Origin: Hahellaceae bacterium
GTDB lineage: Bacteria > Pseudomonadota > Gammaproteobacteria > Pseudomonadales > Oleiphilaceae
DNA length: 64,000 nucleotides
Assembly (NCBI GenBank): GCA_016744695.1
Contig: JADGDV010000001.1
Span: 186,001 to 250,000, forward strand
Direction of reading: 5' to 3'
The position numbers were made by a program, and so were the translations under genes. Shown here piece by piece: positions 1 to 8,870 of the stretch. Position 1 is the first letter of the stretch. Every line of letters starts with the position of its first letter. The notes beneath the pieces are model-generated. The model was not told the DNA's origin, did no database searches, and saw nothing but the letters and a program-made list of their open reading frames with translations.

Positions 1-2
1 AA

Positions 3-329
3 TTATCAGATGCGGGTGAAAGCTGGGCAAATGAACTGCTTGATATGCTTTATCTTGAAGAAGATGTAAAGGCATGGGCAGAAGCCATGGAGTCTGATGA
101 CGAAGATGACGACACAGACCCAACCTTCGACAGTAATGGTGCGATTTTAAAAGCGGGTGACACAGTAACCTTGATCAAAGACTTAGATGTGAAAGGGGCT
201 GGTTTTACTGCAAAACGAGGCACCGCCGTAAGAAATATATCATTAACTTCAAACCCTGAGCATATAGAAGGCCGAGTAAACGGCACTCGCATTGTATTGT
301 TAACCTGTTATTTAAAGAAATCTAACTAA
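3..329 (+). CDS. PhnA/YjdM-family protein, C-terminal part (5' end outside window)
   Basis: The reading frame is open from the first complete codon at base 3, so the gene starts upstream of the window. The visible C-terminal part has an acidic linker followed by the beta-rich PhnA domain: D-x-N-G, then GDTVTLIKDLDVKG and a TAKRGT stretch, as in E. coli YjdM. The N-terminal zinc ribbon expected in this family would lie outside the window. YjdM was named for phosphonate utilisation, but its biochemical role is not settled. It ends 3 bases before the ABC transporter start, so the two are probably co-transcribed. Family call is fairly sure; function is not. Confidence 0.75.
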   Translation, partial: LSDAGESWANELLDMLYLEEDVKAWAEAMESDDEDDDTDPTFDSNGAILKAGDTVTLIKDLDVKGAGFTAKRGTAVRNISLTSNPEHIEGRVNGTRIVLLTCYLKKSN

Positions 330-332
330 TCA

Positions 333-2132
333 ATGCGACATCGTAATTATGAAGTAGAACCCGGTACGGGCATGAAATGGCATGTATTTAAAATGCTTAT
401 GCCCTACCTATTTGAATTCAAAAAACGTATTTTATTAGCCATTAGCTGCTTAGTATTAGCTAAAGTCGCTAGCGTTATTATTCCGTTTATTTTGAAGCAT
501 ATCGTTGACGCCTTTGATGCAAAAATAGACGGATCAAGCGCCTTAATAGCGGCCCCTATCGCCTTAGTTGCTGCTTATGGTTTAGCCCGTTTCATGAACG
601 TTGTTTTTAATGAAATTAGAGACACACTTTTCGGTCGTGTAACCGAGAGAACCATCAGAAGAATTGGCCTACAGACATTCAAGCACCTTCATAACCTAGA
701 TCTTGATTTTCATCTAAACCGTCGCACAGGGGGGTTATCACGAGATATAGAGCGTGGAACCACAGGCATCAATATGCTGATGCGCTTTATGGTTTTTAAT
801 ATTATTCCTACCTTGTTTGAAGTGCTCATAGTAGTAGGCATTTTATTTTATAATTATGGTTTAAGTTTTGCCCTAATCATTTTACTCTCAGTGATTGCCT
901 ATGTAGCCTATTCGGTCGTCGCTACCGAATGGCGTACTCGATTTGTTCGCGAAGTTAACACAGCCGACTCAGCGTCTAACTCTCAAGCCATAGACAGCCT
1001 GCTCAATTACGAAACCGTTAAATACTTCACCAACGAACAGTATGAATCTGAACGCTACGACAAAAATTTAGCCTCTTGGGAGCAAGCAAAAAGAAAAAAC
1101 CGCTTAACTATGTTTGCCCTGAATGGCGGACAGGCATTTATTATTGCTATCGCTACCACTAGCATGTTGGCCCTAGCCGCGATCAAAACGGCTGAAGGCA
1201 CAATGACGATTGGTGACTTTGTTCTCATCAACGCCTTTATGATGCAGATATTTATTCCACTTAACTTTCTCGGCTTTGTGTATAGAGAAATTAAAGGCTC
1301 ACTAGCCAATATTGAAGCCATGTTTGAACTACTTCAAAGACAACCCAAAGTGCTTGATGCACCAAATGCTGACACGCTAAACAAAGAAAATGGTGATATT
1401 GAATTCAAAAATGTGTCATTCCAATACCACCCAGACAGGCCCATTATTAAAGATATTAGTTTTACCGTTAAACAAGGTGAAAAAGTCGCATTAGTAGGCG
1501 AAAGTGGTTCAGGTAAATCTACTCTGGTAAAACTGCTATTTCGTTTCTATGACAGTAACAAAGGCTCAATCTCTCTCAACGGAAAAGACATAAAAAAGGT
1601 CACACAAAACTCTCTACGAAACTCAATCGGTATCGTGCCACAAGATACCGTCCTCTTTAACGATACAATATTAGAGAACGTTCGTTATGGGCAAGTGAAT
1701 GCAAGTGATGAAGACGTGCTAAACGCCATTAGTCTTGCTCACCTAGACCACTTTATTTCAGCATTACCCAAAGGGGTTCATACCACGGTAGGCGAAAGAG
1801 GTCTTAAGCTATCGGGCGGAGAAAAACAAAGAGTCGCTATTGCCCGCACCATTCTAAAAAGCCCTCCTGTATTGGTGTTCGATGAAGCCACTTCATCGCT
1901 TGATAGCCAATCTGAACAAGCTATTCTTGAAGCCATTAAAGAAGTATCAGAAGGCTACACCAGTCTGGTAATAGCCCATAGATTATCAACCATTGTTGAT
2001 GCCGATAAAATAATCCTTCTCAATCAGGGTGAAATTGCTGAAGAAGGGACTCACGATGAGTTAATCGAACTTAATGGTCAATATGCACACTTGTGGGAAA
2101 TTCAGCAAAAAGAAAAAACTAAAGTCACTTAA
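333..2132 (+). CDS. ABC exporter, Atm1/HMT1 (ABCB7) type, fused membrane and ATPase domains
   Basis: A 599-residue half-transporter. The N-terminal half has about six membrane segments (residues 25-320). The C-terminal nucleotide-binding domain has Walker A GESGSGKS at about 389-396, the signature LSGGEKQR from 493, Walker B ending VFDE with its Asp at 517, and the H-loop IAHR near 549. The N terminus (W-x-x-F-x-x-L-x-P-Y-L) and overall length fit the Atm1/HMT1 group, which exports glutathione- or sulfur-containing metal conjugates across the inner membrane. It should work as a homodimer. It follows the PhnA-type gene by 3 bases and converges with the acyltransferase gene 8 bases downstream. 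The exact substrate cannot be read from the sequence. Confidence 0.88.
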   Translation: MRHRNYEVEPGTGMKWHVFKMLMPYLFEFKKRILLAISCLVLAKVASVIIPFILKHIVDAFDAKIDGSSALIAAPIALVAAYGLARFMNVVFNEIRDTLFGRVTERTIRRIGLQTFKHLHNLDLDFHLNRRTGGLSRDIERGTTGINMLMRFMVFNIIPTLFEVLIVVGILFYNYGLSFALIILLSVIAYVAYSVVATEWRTRFVREVNTADSASNSQAIDSLLNYETVKYFTNEQYESERYDKNLASWEQAKRKNRLTMFALNGGQAFIIAIATTSMLALAAIKTAEGTMTIGDFVLINAFMMQIFIPLNFLGFVYREIKGSLANIEAMFELLQRQPKVLDAPNADTLNKENGDIEFKNVSFQYHPDRPIIKDISFTVKQGEKVALVGESGSGKSTLVKLLFRFYDSNKGSISLNGKDIKKVTQNSLRNSIGIVPQDTVLFNDTILENVRYGQVNASDEDVLNAISLAHLDHFISALPKGVHTTVGERGLKLSGGEKQRVAIARTILKSPPVLVFDEATSSLDSQSEQAILEAIKEVSEGYTSLVIAHRLSTIVDADKIILLNQGEIAEEGTHDELIELNGQYAHLWEIQQKEKTKVT

Positions 2133-2139
2133 TAGTGAC

Positions 2140-3021
2140 TTATTTATAAAAATTAGATTTTCCATCAGGCTGAGTACGAAAACGCTTATAACTCCACTGA
2201 TATTGCTCTGGGCATTCTATAATACACTCTTCAATGCCTTTATTTAATGCCGTAGCCGCTACAACAGGGTCAGGGTCTCGAATATCATCATGGCCCGGTT
2301 TTAACACTACGCAATAGCTTCCATCATCAAGTCGCTTAGCGTAACAATATAAAATGTAAGCCGGTGTTGTGGAGGCCATTTCACCAATCAACTTACCGGT
2401 TAATGCTGGTGTTCCAAAAAAAGGAGCAAACACGCCACTTTTTGGCCTTGGCTGTTGATCTGGCAGCACTGCGACCACGCCTTTATCACCAATTATTTTA
2501 TATAATGACTCTACCCCACTGCGACCAGCAGGCACTAAACCTACATCGACGCGCTTACGGGTGTTAAAAATAAAATTATCAAACGCAGGAATTTTAACGG
2601 TTTTATACATCACGGTCATAAACAGATGCATGCGAAAGAAGTGATTTAGTATCTCCCAATTTCCTAAGTGAGGTGCAACAAGAACAATACCATTTTTATC
2701 TTCAAGTGCTTTTTCTAAATACTCCTGACCTTCAACTTTAGTAATTAATTTTTGAACTTTCGGAATAGGCCACATCCAAGACATGCCCATTTCTGCATAA
2801 GTTTTACCTAACGCCTCTAGGCTTTTATTGGTCAATTCTTTAATTTGTTGATCATTATAGTCAGGAAAACAAATCTTCAAGTTAACCTTAGTCGTTTTAG
2901 CCGTAGTGGTAAGGCGCAAACACCAGCCCACAAAAACACCCAGAGAATGCGCTATTGGCAAGGGTAGAAAAGACAACAAACGAATAAGGCCAATAACAAT
3001 ATATACAACAATACTTTTCAT
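2140..3021 (-). CDS. Lipid A biosynthesis (LpxL/HtrB-family) acyltransferase
   Basis: A 293-residue inner-membrane enzyme of the LpxL/LpxM family, which transfers a secondary acyl chain from acyl-ACP to Kdo2-lipid IVA or a related lipid A precursor. One hydrophobic N-terminal segment (residues 3-35) anchors it. The catalytic block is HLGNWE at residues 118-123, the family version of the HX4(D/E) acyltransferase motif, and a later PDQQPRPKSG stretch is also typical. Length is close to the usual 290-310. It converges with the ABC exporter. Whether it adds laurate, myristate or another chain cannot be decided here, so no gene symbol is given. Confidence 0.88.
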   Translation of the reverse strand: MKSIVVYIVIGLIRLLSFLPLPIAHSLGVFVGWCLRLTTTAKTTKVNLKICFPDYNDQQIKELTNKSLEALGKTYAEMGMSWMWPIPKVQKLITKVEGQEYLEKALEDKNGIVLVAPHLGNWEILNHFFRMHLFMTVMYKTVKIPAFDNFIFNTRKRVDVGLVPAGRSGVESLYKIIGDKGVVAVLPDQQPRPKSGVFAPFFGTPALTGKLIGEMASTTPAYILYCYAKRLDDGSYCVVLKPGHDDIRDPDPVVAATALNKGIEECIIECPEQYQWSYKRFRTQPDGKSNFYK

Positions 3022-3056
3022 ATTTTTATCTCTAATACAATATAGGTTAAGAAGGC

Positions 3057-3422
3057 TTAGCCACCCGATTTTTTAACCGTCCAACCATGCTTTTTTAGCT
3101 CTTCAACCATTAAGTCACGATGGTCACCTTGAATTTCAATAACGCGGTCTTTAATGGCGCCACCCACACCACACTTTTGTTTCAATTTCTTTGCTAAATC
3201 TTTCAACTCTTTAGCGGCCAGAGGGACACCTGTAATTAAGGTTACGCCTTTGCCCTTTCTACCTTTAGTTTCACGCGAGACACGTACAACTCCGTCACCC
3301 GCATCTATAGTTTCATTATCTTTACAGCAACACCGGTCAACTGCCTCTCCGCAACCGGTGCACATTTTTCCAAACTCAGTAGAAAAGACCAAACCACCCG
3401 ACTCTCTGTTTTTTCTAGACAT
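3057..3422 (-). CDS. yciH: SUI1/eIF1-family translation factor YciH
   Basis: A 121-residue protein. The N-terminal third has a small cysteine cluster (C-x2-C-x6-C-C-C). The SUI1 domain follows from about residue 55: basic KGRKGKGVTLITG, then LKDLAKKLKQKCGVGGAIKDRVIEIQG. This is the bacterial homologue of eukaryotic eIF1; in E. coli YciH affects start-site fidelity and translation under stress. The GVGG loop, length and order match YciH well. It lies 35 bases upstream of the acyltransferase gene on the same strand and could share its transcript. Confidence 0.92.
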   Translation of the reverse strand: MSRKNRESGGLVFSTEFGKMCTGCGEAVDRCCCKDNETIDAGDGVVRVSRETKGRKGKGVTLITGVPLAAKELKDLAKKLKQKCGVGGAIKDRVIEIQGDHRDLMVEELKKHGWTVKKSGG

Positions 3423-3521
3423 TCTAAGTCATCCTAATGTGTTCTGAAGATCTCGTATTCTATTGTAAATCCTGTTATTTTCATAACAATCAAGATAAAA
3501 AATCATATTAAGGACTGATAC

Positions 3522-3989
3522 ATGATAAATGCTACCGTAATTAGAGTAAGCACCATTGCAATAACACTTTCATCCGCAATGTTGCTCACAGCCTGCACCG
3601 GCACCCGGCCTGCAGACATAGGCGTAAATAACGATCGACTTACAGCATGTCCTGAAAGCCCCAATTGTGTAAGTAGCTTTGAAGATAATAAAGACGAAAC
3701 ACATTACATCAAAGCCTACACAACCAATCAAGCAAAGCAGGAAACAACATGGAATGCGCTCAAATCTATCATTGAGAAGAATGACAGTGCCGAAATTATC
3801 CACGCTGATGACTCATATATTTATGCAGAGTTCACTAGCGGTATTATGCGATTTGTAGATGATACTGAATTCATGTTGGATGCGGATAAAAATATTATAC
3901 AGTTACGCTCAGCCTCTAGATTGGGCTATAGAGATTTTAATGTTAACCGTGAGCGCCTCGAAGCTATACGAATAGAGTTAGAAAAGTAG
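3522..3989 (+). CDS. DUF1499 family lipoprotein
   Basis: A 155-residue predicted lipoprotein. The signal sequence ends in the lipobox LTAC with Cys at residue 25, so it should be processed by signal peptidase II. The mature part has the DUF1499 hallmarks: C-P-x-S-P-N-C-V-S near residues 43-51, a central AEFTSGIMRFVDDTEF segment, and the C-terminal QLRSASRLGYRDFNVNR block. Function of the family is unknown; it is a periplasmic or membrane-attached domain common in proteobacteria. It stands alone and is followed by a strong stem-loop. Confidence 0.87.
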   Translation: MINATVIRVSTIAITLSSAMLLTACTGTRPADIGVNNDRLTACPESPNCVSSFEDNKDETHYIKAYTTNQAKQETTWNALKSIIEKNDSAEIIHADDSYIYAEFTSGIMRFVDDTEFMLDADKNIIQLRSASRLGYRDFNVNRERLEAIRIELEK

Positions 3990-3994
3990 CACTA

Positions 3995-4028
3995 AAGGCT
4001 GCGCTCATTATCTAGTGAGCGTAGCCTT
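3995..4028. terminator. Stem-loop between convergent genes
   Basis: Arms at 3995-4007 and 4016-4028 pair over 13 bp with one G.U, with an 8-base loop. It lies between the convergent DUF1499 and outer-membrane barrel genes. There is no long T run on either side, so it may act as a weak terminator or as 3' end protection for both transcripts. Confidence 0.55.
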
Positions 4029-4059
4029 AAAGAACGGCTATTATTTTATAAACAAAAAC

Positions 4060-5325
4060 TTAAAAATACCGCGTTATCTCTAACTGAACAAAGTCATCAT
4101 CTTTAAAAAAGTAAGTCTTACTATTAGGGTAAGGCACCACAATCGAGTTAATAGGCTCTGACGGATTAAACTTCAAATCCTCCCCTCCTGTAAATACTCG
4201 GCCTTCTAATGTTATTTTCCACACCTCCCAAACTCGCTTAGACGCTTCAATTGAAAATATTTGTTCTTCCGTCTCAGGGTCCCAGAAAGCACCAAATAAT
4301 GATTCAGTAGAATCCTCATCATTTAAGGTCCAGCGTATACCTAAGAAAATATCTTGTTCAAGAAACGTATCAGCTTCATCTCCACGTTCATCAAACAAAT
4401 ACTCAGCAACCCACCCTATATCAGCACTGGTATCAAAAATGCCAACCTGAGTATACTCAAAGCCTGTAACGGCGGTTGAATAACGGTCACCATAACCCGA
4501 GCGCGAATACCCCTCTAATTTAAGCAACCAAGAATCATAAATGTACTGCATTTCAATACCCGTTTGATCAATAACGGTGTATATAGGGATAAGTTTAGGG
4601 TTTAGTACGTTGCCATTAAATGTGAGCAAAGGGTCTCGACTAGTACCTGAAAAGTGAGATACGCCAAATTCAAATTCACCGATATAATGTGAATAACGTA
4701 TTGCGCCATCGACTCTGTGCTCACCCGCTCCAGAAGTGTACTGTGCATTATCCGTGTCGATAACCAAAGGGGTCCTAAATCGACCCTCTTCCCCAGGAAA
4801 CGTTCTTTCACGATGATAGGGTAGTAAGTAAAAATCAACAGTCCCCCAACTTCTCTCAACAGAAAGAGAAGCCATTGGCTGGCCTAATTTCTCTTCTCCG
4901 TCAGGGCTTTCAACTAAGTCTGTTTGGTTAATAATATCAACCAAGTGCTGAGATTCCGTAACACCCCAAAAGACTTTACTCATACCGACTTTAGTTTCCC
5001 AGCCATCTCCAACATGGGTCCAGCTTGCTTCACGCACATCGGCATGCGTTCTTTCAGAGTCTTGCTGATCCCATCGGCCAAATAAAATAACTTCTATGTC
5101 ATCATTGCCACTTTCAAATGAATAATCATATTCAGGCTGCGCTCTCAACGAGATATTTTCATTTTCCTGCCCAAAGAGACCGTCATTAAAGAAATATCGT
5201 CCCTCCAAACCTAACTCACCCTCGAGACCATCCCCATGACTAGTATGGCTAAACAGGGTTAGGCTACCAATGACAGTAGCAAGCACTACTGCGCGCCCTT
5301 TTAAGCGTCTAATTCCACATTCCAC
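4060..5325 (-). CDS. Predicted outer-membrane beta-barrel protein, family not recognised
   Basis: A 421-residue protein with an N-terminal signal peptide (positively charged start, hydrophobic core about 12-25, A/H-rich end near 30). The rest is rich in alternating hydrophobic and aromatic residues, repeated short beta-strand patterns and acidic turns. It ends in Tyr-Phe, and a C-terminal aromatic residue is a usual BAM recognition feature of barrels. A conserved-looking block is VGMSKVFWGVTESQHLVD near 115-132. I cannot place it in a named porin family. It is divergent from lexA with about 160 bases between, and that gap contains two LexA-like boxes. Its function is unknown; a porin or surface protein is likely. 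Confidence 0.7.
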   Translation of the reverse strand: MECGIRRLKGRAVVLATVIGSLTLFSHTSHGDGLEGELGLEGRYFFNDGLFGQENENISLRAQPEYDYSFESGNDDIEVILFGRWDQQDSERTHADVREASWTHVGDGWETKVGMSKVFWGVTESQHLVDIINQTDLVESPDGEEKLGQPMASLSVERSWGTVDFYLLPYHRERTFPGEEGRFRTPLVIDTDNAQYTSGAGEHRVDGAIRYSHYIGEFEFGVSHFSGTSRDPLLTFNGNVLNPKLIPIYTVIDQTGIEMQYIYDSWLLKLEGYSRSGYGDRYSTAVTGFEYTQVGIFDTSADIGWVAEYLFDERGDEADTFLEQDIFLGIRWTLNDEDSTESLFGAFWDPETEEQIFSIEASKRVWEVWKITLEGRVFTGGEDLKFNPSEPINSIVVPYPNSKTYFFKDDDFVQLEITRYF

Positions 5326-5437
5326 AATAACAAACCACTCTCTTATTCAGTGTGCTTAACTTTTATAAATGAACCACGGTCACTAATATAAGCAATTGAA
5401 TAAAAAAAAGCATTTTATATTTACTTTACATATTACA

Positions 5438-5453
5438 CTGTATATATTTACAT
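5438..5453 (+). promoter_or_regulatory. LexA (SOS) box 1 upstream of lexA
   Basis: CTGTATATATTTACAT matches the LexA operator pattern CTGT-N8-ACAG except the last base. It sits 34 bases before the lexA ATG, where an autoregulatory operator is expected. Confidence 0.75.
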
Positions 5454-5456
5454 ATA

Positions 5457-5472
5457 CTGTATAAAGAAACAT
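5457..5472 (+). promoter_or_regulatory. LexA (SOS) box 2 upstream of lexA
   Basis: CTGTATAAAGAAACAT is a second CTGT-N8-ACAT copy, 19 bases from box 1 start to start. E. coli lexA also has two adjacent operators. Box 2 ends 14 bases before the lexA ATG at 5487. Confidence 0.7.
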
Positions 5473-5486
5473 ATTAAGTGGGTGAT

Positions 5487-6095
5487 ATGATTAAATTAAC
5501 AAAAAGACAAACCGAAGTACTAAATATCATTAAGCGAAATATAGAAGAAACTGGTTATCCACCAACACGTGCAGAAATCGCTAATGAACTTGGTTTTAAA
5601 TCAGCCAATGCAGCAGAAGAACATATAAAAGCGATCGCAAAAAAAGGGGCTATTGAAATAGTGCCTGGAGCGAGTAGAGGTATAAGACTACCTGCTAACC
5701 ATAACCCTGGCATCCCTATTGTTGGTCAGGTTGCTGCAGGAAACCCTATTCTTGCAGAAGAAAATATTGAAGATTATTGCAGCCTACAACCTGATTTCTT
5801 TTCACCCTCTGCTGATTATTTTTTACGAGTAAAAGGCATGAGTATGAAAGATGTAGGTATACTCGATGGTGATTTATTAGCCGTTCACAGAACCGAGCAA
5901 GCCAGAAATGGACAGATTGTAGTGGCTCGAATAGAAGATGATGTAACGGTAAAGCGCTTTCATAAAAATAAGCATGAAGTACAGCTTATTGCAGAAAATG
6001 AAGAGTTTGACCCAATAATCGTTGATTTGCGAGAGCAGGAGCTGTTTATTGAGGGCTTAGGTGTCGGTGTGATTCGAAAAGAGAATTTGCAGTAA
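5487..6095 (+). CDS. lexA: SOS repressor LexA
   Basis: The chosen ATG gives 202 residues, the E. coli LexA length; a GTG three codons upstream is less likely. The N-terminal winged helix-turn-helix (1-70) has the PPTRAEIA and GF-x-S-x-NAAEEH blocks. The C-terminal S24-type self-cleavage domain keeps the Ala84-Gly85 cleavage site and the Ser119/Lys156 dyad at exactly the E. coli positions. In the SOS response RecA filaments trigger its autocleavage. Two LexA-like boxes precede the gene, so autoregulation is expected. The next genes are on the opposite strand, so no sulA-like partner is visible here. Confidence 0.97.
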   Translation: MIKLTKRQTEVLNIIKRNIEETGYPPTRAEIANELGFKSANAAEEHIKAIAKKGAIEIVPGASRGIRLPANHNPGIPIVGQVAAGNPILAEENIEDYCSLQPDFFSPSADYFLRVKGMSMKDVGILDGDLLAVHRTEQARNGQIVVARIEDDVTVKRFHKNKHEVQLIAENEEFDPIIVDLREQELFIEGLGVGVIRKENLQ

Positions 6096-6135
6096 GGGCT
6101 TCTTAGTCAGCAACCCTTTTTTAACTGTGATCATT

Positions 6136-6160
6136 TATCCTGTGGGTTAACCGCAGGATA
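6136..6160. terminator. Stem-loop between lexA and the convergent small gene
   Basis: Arms 6136-6145 and 6151-6160 form a 10-bp stem with one G.U and a GTTAA loop. A weaker hairpin ending in a T6 run (about 6093-6122) lies just before it and fits a rho-independent end for lexA. Together they separate convergent transcripts. Confidence 0.5.
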
Positions 6161-6181
6161 TAATTTTAGCGAATGGGTTAA

Positions 6182-6424
6182 TCAGTGCACAACCCGATTT
6201 TCATCATCAGCATCAGTATCCGCCATCTGCTTTGAAATAACACCTACAGTTTGAATACCCGCACCGATCATTGCCTTAGCAACGGTTACATTGTGCTCTT
6301 TAAGAAACTCCTTGGCATCTTTTGAAAAGGTAATGGTCACTAATGCATCTCCCTCTTCGTCTGCTTTTTGCAAAGCAAAGTCACCACTGGGTAATTCAAT
6401 TATTTCTAAGAATGCACTACTCAT
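6182..6424 (-). CDS. Small conserved protein of unknown function next to lexA
   Basis: An 80-residue acidic protein with no signal peptide or membrane segment. Visible features are an N-terminal beta-like stretch (FLEIIELPSGDFALQ), a TITFSKDAKEFL segment and an acidic C-terminal tail (ADTDADDENR). Small proteins of this kind are found beside lexA and a DUF6586-like gene in pseudomonads and their relatives; that link is from memory, not from a search. It is followed on the same strand, upstream, by the 169-residue gene at 6519. Function is unknown. Confidence 0.65.
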   Translation of the reverse strand: MSSAFLEIIELPSGDFALQKADEEGDALVTITFSKDAKEFLKEHNVTVAKAMIGAGIQTVGVISKQMADTDADDENRVVH

Positions 6425-6518
6425 AAAACACCACTATTTAACTTCTTTAATTTAATTTGGTAAGCGTCACATTGATGAAGCATTATACATCTTATAAAAA
6501 AAAATTTCTGTTCCGATT

Positions 6519-7028
6519 TTACCATTCAGACATCCGTTCCCTAAGTTCCCTTAAATACACTTTAAATTCACCGACTATACGCTGAAGATTAGCTAGAGAA
6601 TCAACAGGTTCCGAATGAGCGGATGCAGTGATAAGTGCATCTTTAGCCAACAATGCAGCATAATCTGAAGCTCTAGACTCTGGTTGTTTGAGCCTTTGCT
6701 CAAAACCAATAAGGTCATATAACCAGCTTTCCGGGGTAGACGCTACCCCAGATAAATAAGCAACTTCAGGCGTATCTTTACCCAATAATGACTCTAACTG
6801 CTTAAGATTAATAAGTTGGCTATTTTTGTGTTGATGGTATTCAGCCAATTCATTAAGAAGGCTCTCCCACCCTAGAGAACTTAATAGCATGCTTGCTTGT
6901 TTAAACGATGTTTGAATAGGCTGAGAAAGACTATCGCCCTGTTCTCTAAGCTGCGCGCCCCACTCATTTAACTGAAGCTCTGCCAAAAATAGTTTCTCCG
7001 AGGTATGAGCTTGCCATTTATTGTTCAT
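6519..7028 (-). CDS. Conserved hypothetical protein, probably DUF6586 type
   Basis: A 169-residue soluble, largely helical protein with many Leu, Gln and Glu residues and no signal peptide or membrane segment. It ends in a basic helix (EFKVYLRELRERMSEW). Its position next to lexA and a small acidic protein resembles the pseudomonad lexA neighbourhood, where a DUF6586 gene sits; this assignment is tentative. It is probably transcribed with the 80-residue gene 94 bases downstream. No function can be assigned. Confidence 0.6.
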   Translation of the reverse strand: MNNKWQAHTSEKLFLAELQLNEWGAQLREQGDSLSQPIQTSFKQASMLLSSLGWESLLNELAEYHQHKNSQLINLKQLESLLGKDTPEVAYLSGVASTPESWLYDLIGFEQRLKQPESRASDYAALLAKDALITASAHSEPVDSLANLQRIVGEFKVYLRELRERMSEW

Positions 7029-7228
7029 TTTTCTAGGTTCTCTTTACATAAAACAAGTTTATTGTAGCAAACATGATCATTTGTTAAAAAAATCTGTCGT
7101 TACAAGTATAAACATAAAGTCTTTTCAAAATAACGTACTATTATAAGTAATAACTTTTAAAGAAGTATCAGCACCTTGGCTTATTAAGTTTAGCTCAGTT
7201 GTAATATGCTATTTTAATAATGAACTTA

Positions 7229-7250
7229 CAGGGGGCAGCACAAACCCCTG
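7229..7250 (+). other. Stem-loop in the leader of the DUF1329 gene
   Basis: CAGGGG (7229-7234) and CCCCTG (7245-7250) pair perfectly over 6 bp with a 10-base loop, about 36 bases before the preferred start codon. If the transcript begins upstream, this hairpin lies in its 5' leader. Confidence 0.4.
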
Positions 7251-7285
7251 GATATATGAGACCTAGTTATATGAAACGTAGCTAT

Positions 7286-8647
7286 ATGAAATTTTCCAAA
7301 CTGGTTACAGCTATTACTGTTATTTCGTTATCCGCTATGAGTGGCGTAACGTATGCAAAAGTTGATGATGCAACAGCTAAACGACTTAAAAACGACCTAA
7401 CGCCTGTTGGTGCAGAACGTTTTGGAAATTCAGAAGGGACGATACCTGCTTGGGACGGAGGCATAAAAGAGGTGCCCTCTAACTATGAAGAAGGTGAGTT
7501 TAACCCTGACCCTTACGCAAGTGACAAAATGTTGTTTGAAATAACCAAAGACAACATGAAGAAGTATGAGAAGAACCTTACTGAAGGCCAAAAAGCATTA
7601 TTATCTCAATATGCACCAGGTTATGTAATTCCTGTTTATCCAACTCATCGCTCTGCATCATACCCAGACTGGATATATGATACGTTATATTCAAATGCAC
7701 TAACGGCAGAATTACAAGAAAATGGAAACGGTGTAAGTAATACTATTGCTACTAGCCCTTTCCCTATTCCACAAAATGGCGTTGAAGCTATATGGAATCA
7801 TATTCTACGTTTTAGAGGCGAGCAAGCAGAGTTCAGGGCAGCCTTCGTAACACCAACTAAAGATGGTTCTTATACACCCATCCTCACAAATTATGGTTAC
7901 TACTTCACCTATGCAGAACCAGACATAACGCTTGAAGAAATTGACAACAAGATCTTTTATTTAAAAACTAAAGTTATTAGCCCAGCAAAACTGGCTGGCT
8001 CATTAACATTGGTCCATGAAACACTAGATCAAGTTCAATCCCCTCGTAAGGCATGGAGATATCAAGCCGGAGAAAGACGCTTAAGGAGAGTACCAAACCT
8101 TGCATACAGCACAGACCTTCCAACATCGGAAAGCCTTCGTACAGTCGATCAAAAAGATATGTATAACGGTGCGCCCACTCAATATACGTGGGAACTACAA
8201 GGTAAAAAGGAAGTTTACATTCCTTACAATTCCTATCAGCTGAATTTAGCCAGTACTAAAGCTGAAAATATCATCAGCCCAAAGCACATCAATCAAGAAC
8301 AAACCCGCTATGAGCTACACAGGGTTTGGACTGTAGAAGGCGTATTAAGAGACGGTATTAAACATATTTATCACAAACGTCGTTTTTACTTTGATGAAGA
8401 CACTTGGCAAATTGTTCTTACAGAAGATTATGACGAAGAAGGTAAGTTATGGAGAGTATCTGAAGCGCATACTATGAATTATTATCAGGTTCCCGTTACC
8501 TGGACCGCGCTAGAGATAACCTATGATCTAAAATCTCAACGATATTATGCTGACGGTGTAGACAAACATGCCCCACGTGATTTTGATCCTAAATTCAAAC
8601 GTCGTGCGTTTACAACCTCTGCAGCACGCCGTGAAGCTAAGCGCTAA
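7286..8647 (+). CDS. DUF1329 family exported protein
   Basis: Four in-frame ATGs occur at 7220, 7256, 7271 and 7286. The last gives a clean signal peptide (KFSKLVTAITVISLSAMSGVTYA) and 453 residues, the usual DUF1329 size, so I choose it. Family blocks are visible: LTPVGAERFGNSEGTIPAWDGG after the signal, a KAWRYQAGERRLRRVPN segment near the middle, and HRVWTVEG followed by a K-R-R-F-Y-F-D-E-D-T-W block near the C terminus. Members are periplasmic proteins with a LolB/outer-membrane-lipoprotein-like fold, often encoded with DUF1302 barrels and RND-type lipid transporters; neither partner is adjacent here. Family is confident, role is not known. Confidence 0.85.
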   Translation: MKFSKLVTAITVISLSAMSGVTYAKVDDATAKRLKNDLTPVGAERFGNSEGTIPAWDGGIKEVPSNYEEGEFNPDPYASDKMLFEITKDNMKKYEKNLTEGQKALLSQYAPGYVIPVYPTHRSASYPDWIYDTLYSNALTAELQENGNGVSNTIATSPFPIPQNGVEAIWNHILRFRGEQAEFRAAFVTPTKDGSYTPILTNYGYYFTYAEPDITLEEIDNKIFYLKTKVISPAKLAGSLTLVHETLDQVQSPRKAWRYQAGERRLRRVPNLAYSTDLPTSESLRTVDQKDMYNGAPTQYTWELQGKKEVYIPYNSYQLNLASTKAENIISPKHINQEQTRYELHRVWTVEGVLRDGIKHIYHKRRFYFDEDTWQIVLTEDYDEEGKLWRVSEAHTMNYYQVPVTWTALEITYDLKSQRYYADGVDKHAPRDFDPKFKRRAFTTSAARREAKR

Positions 8648-8672
8648 GCTATCACCATAACTACAGTATTAA

Positions 8673-8708
8673 GAGATCATATAGCCTTATTTTGGGTTAT
8701 ATGATCTC
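8673..8708 (+). terminator. Stem-loop after the DUF1329 gene
   Basis: Arms 8673-8683 and 8698-8708 form a perfect 11-bp stem with a 14-base loop, 26 bases after the stop codon. There is no T run, so it may stabilise the 3' end or be a factor-dependent terminator. Confidence 0.45.
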
Positions 8709-8870
8709 AACTCCTCACTTACGTAAGATTCTACTTGATAGCCATCCAATATTGATCTTTACTTACTAATAGATGCAAGCACGCAAACGATAGTACAAAA
8801 ATTACAGCATTGCTCTATAAGCCTTGAGTTTAATTTTAAACAGTAATTCTAAAAGAGTAAAATAATAACA

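Noticed and set aside
5478-5486. GTG as the lexA start
   Set aside because: The ATG at 5487 gives exactly the E. coli length and residue numbering, with a GGTG-type site in front.
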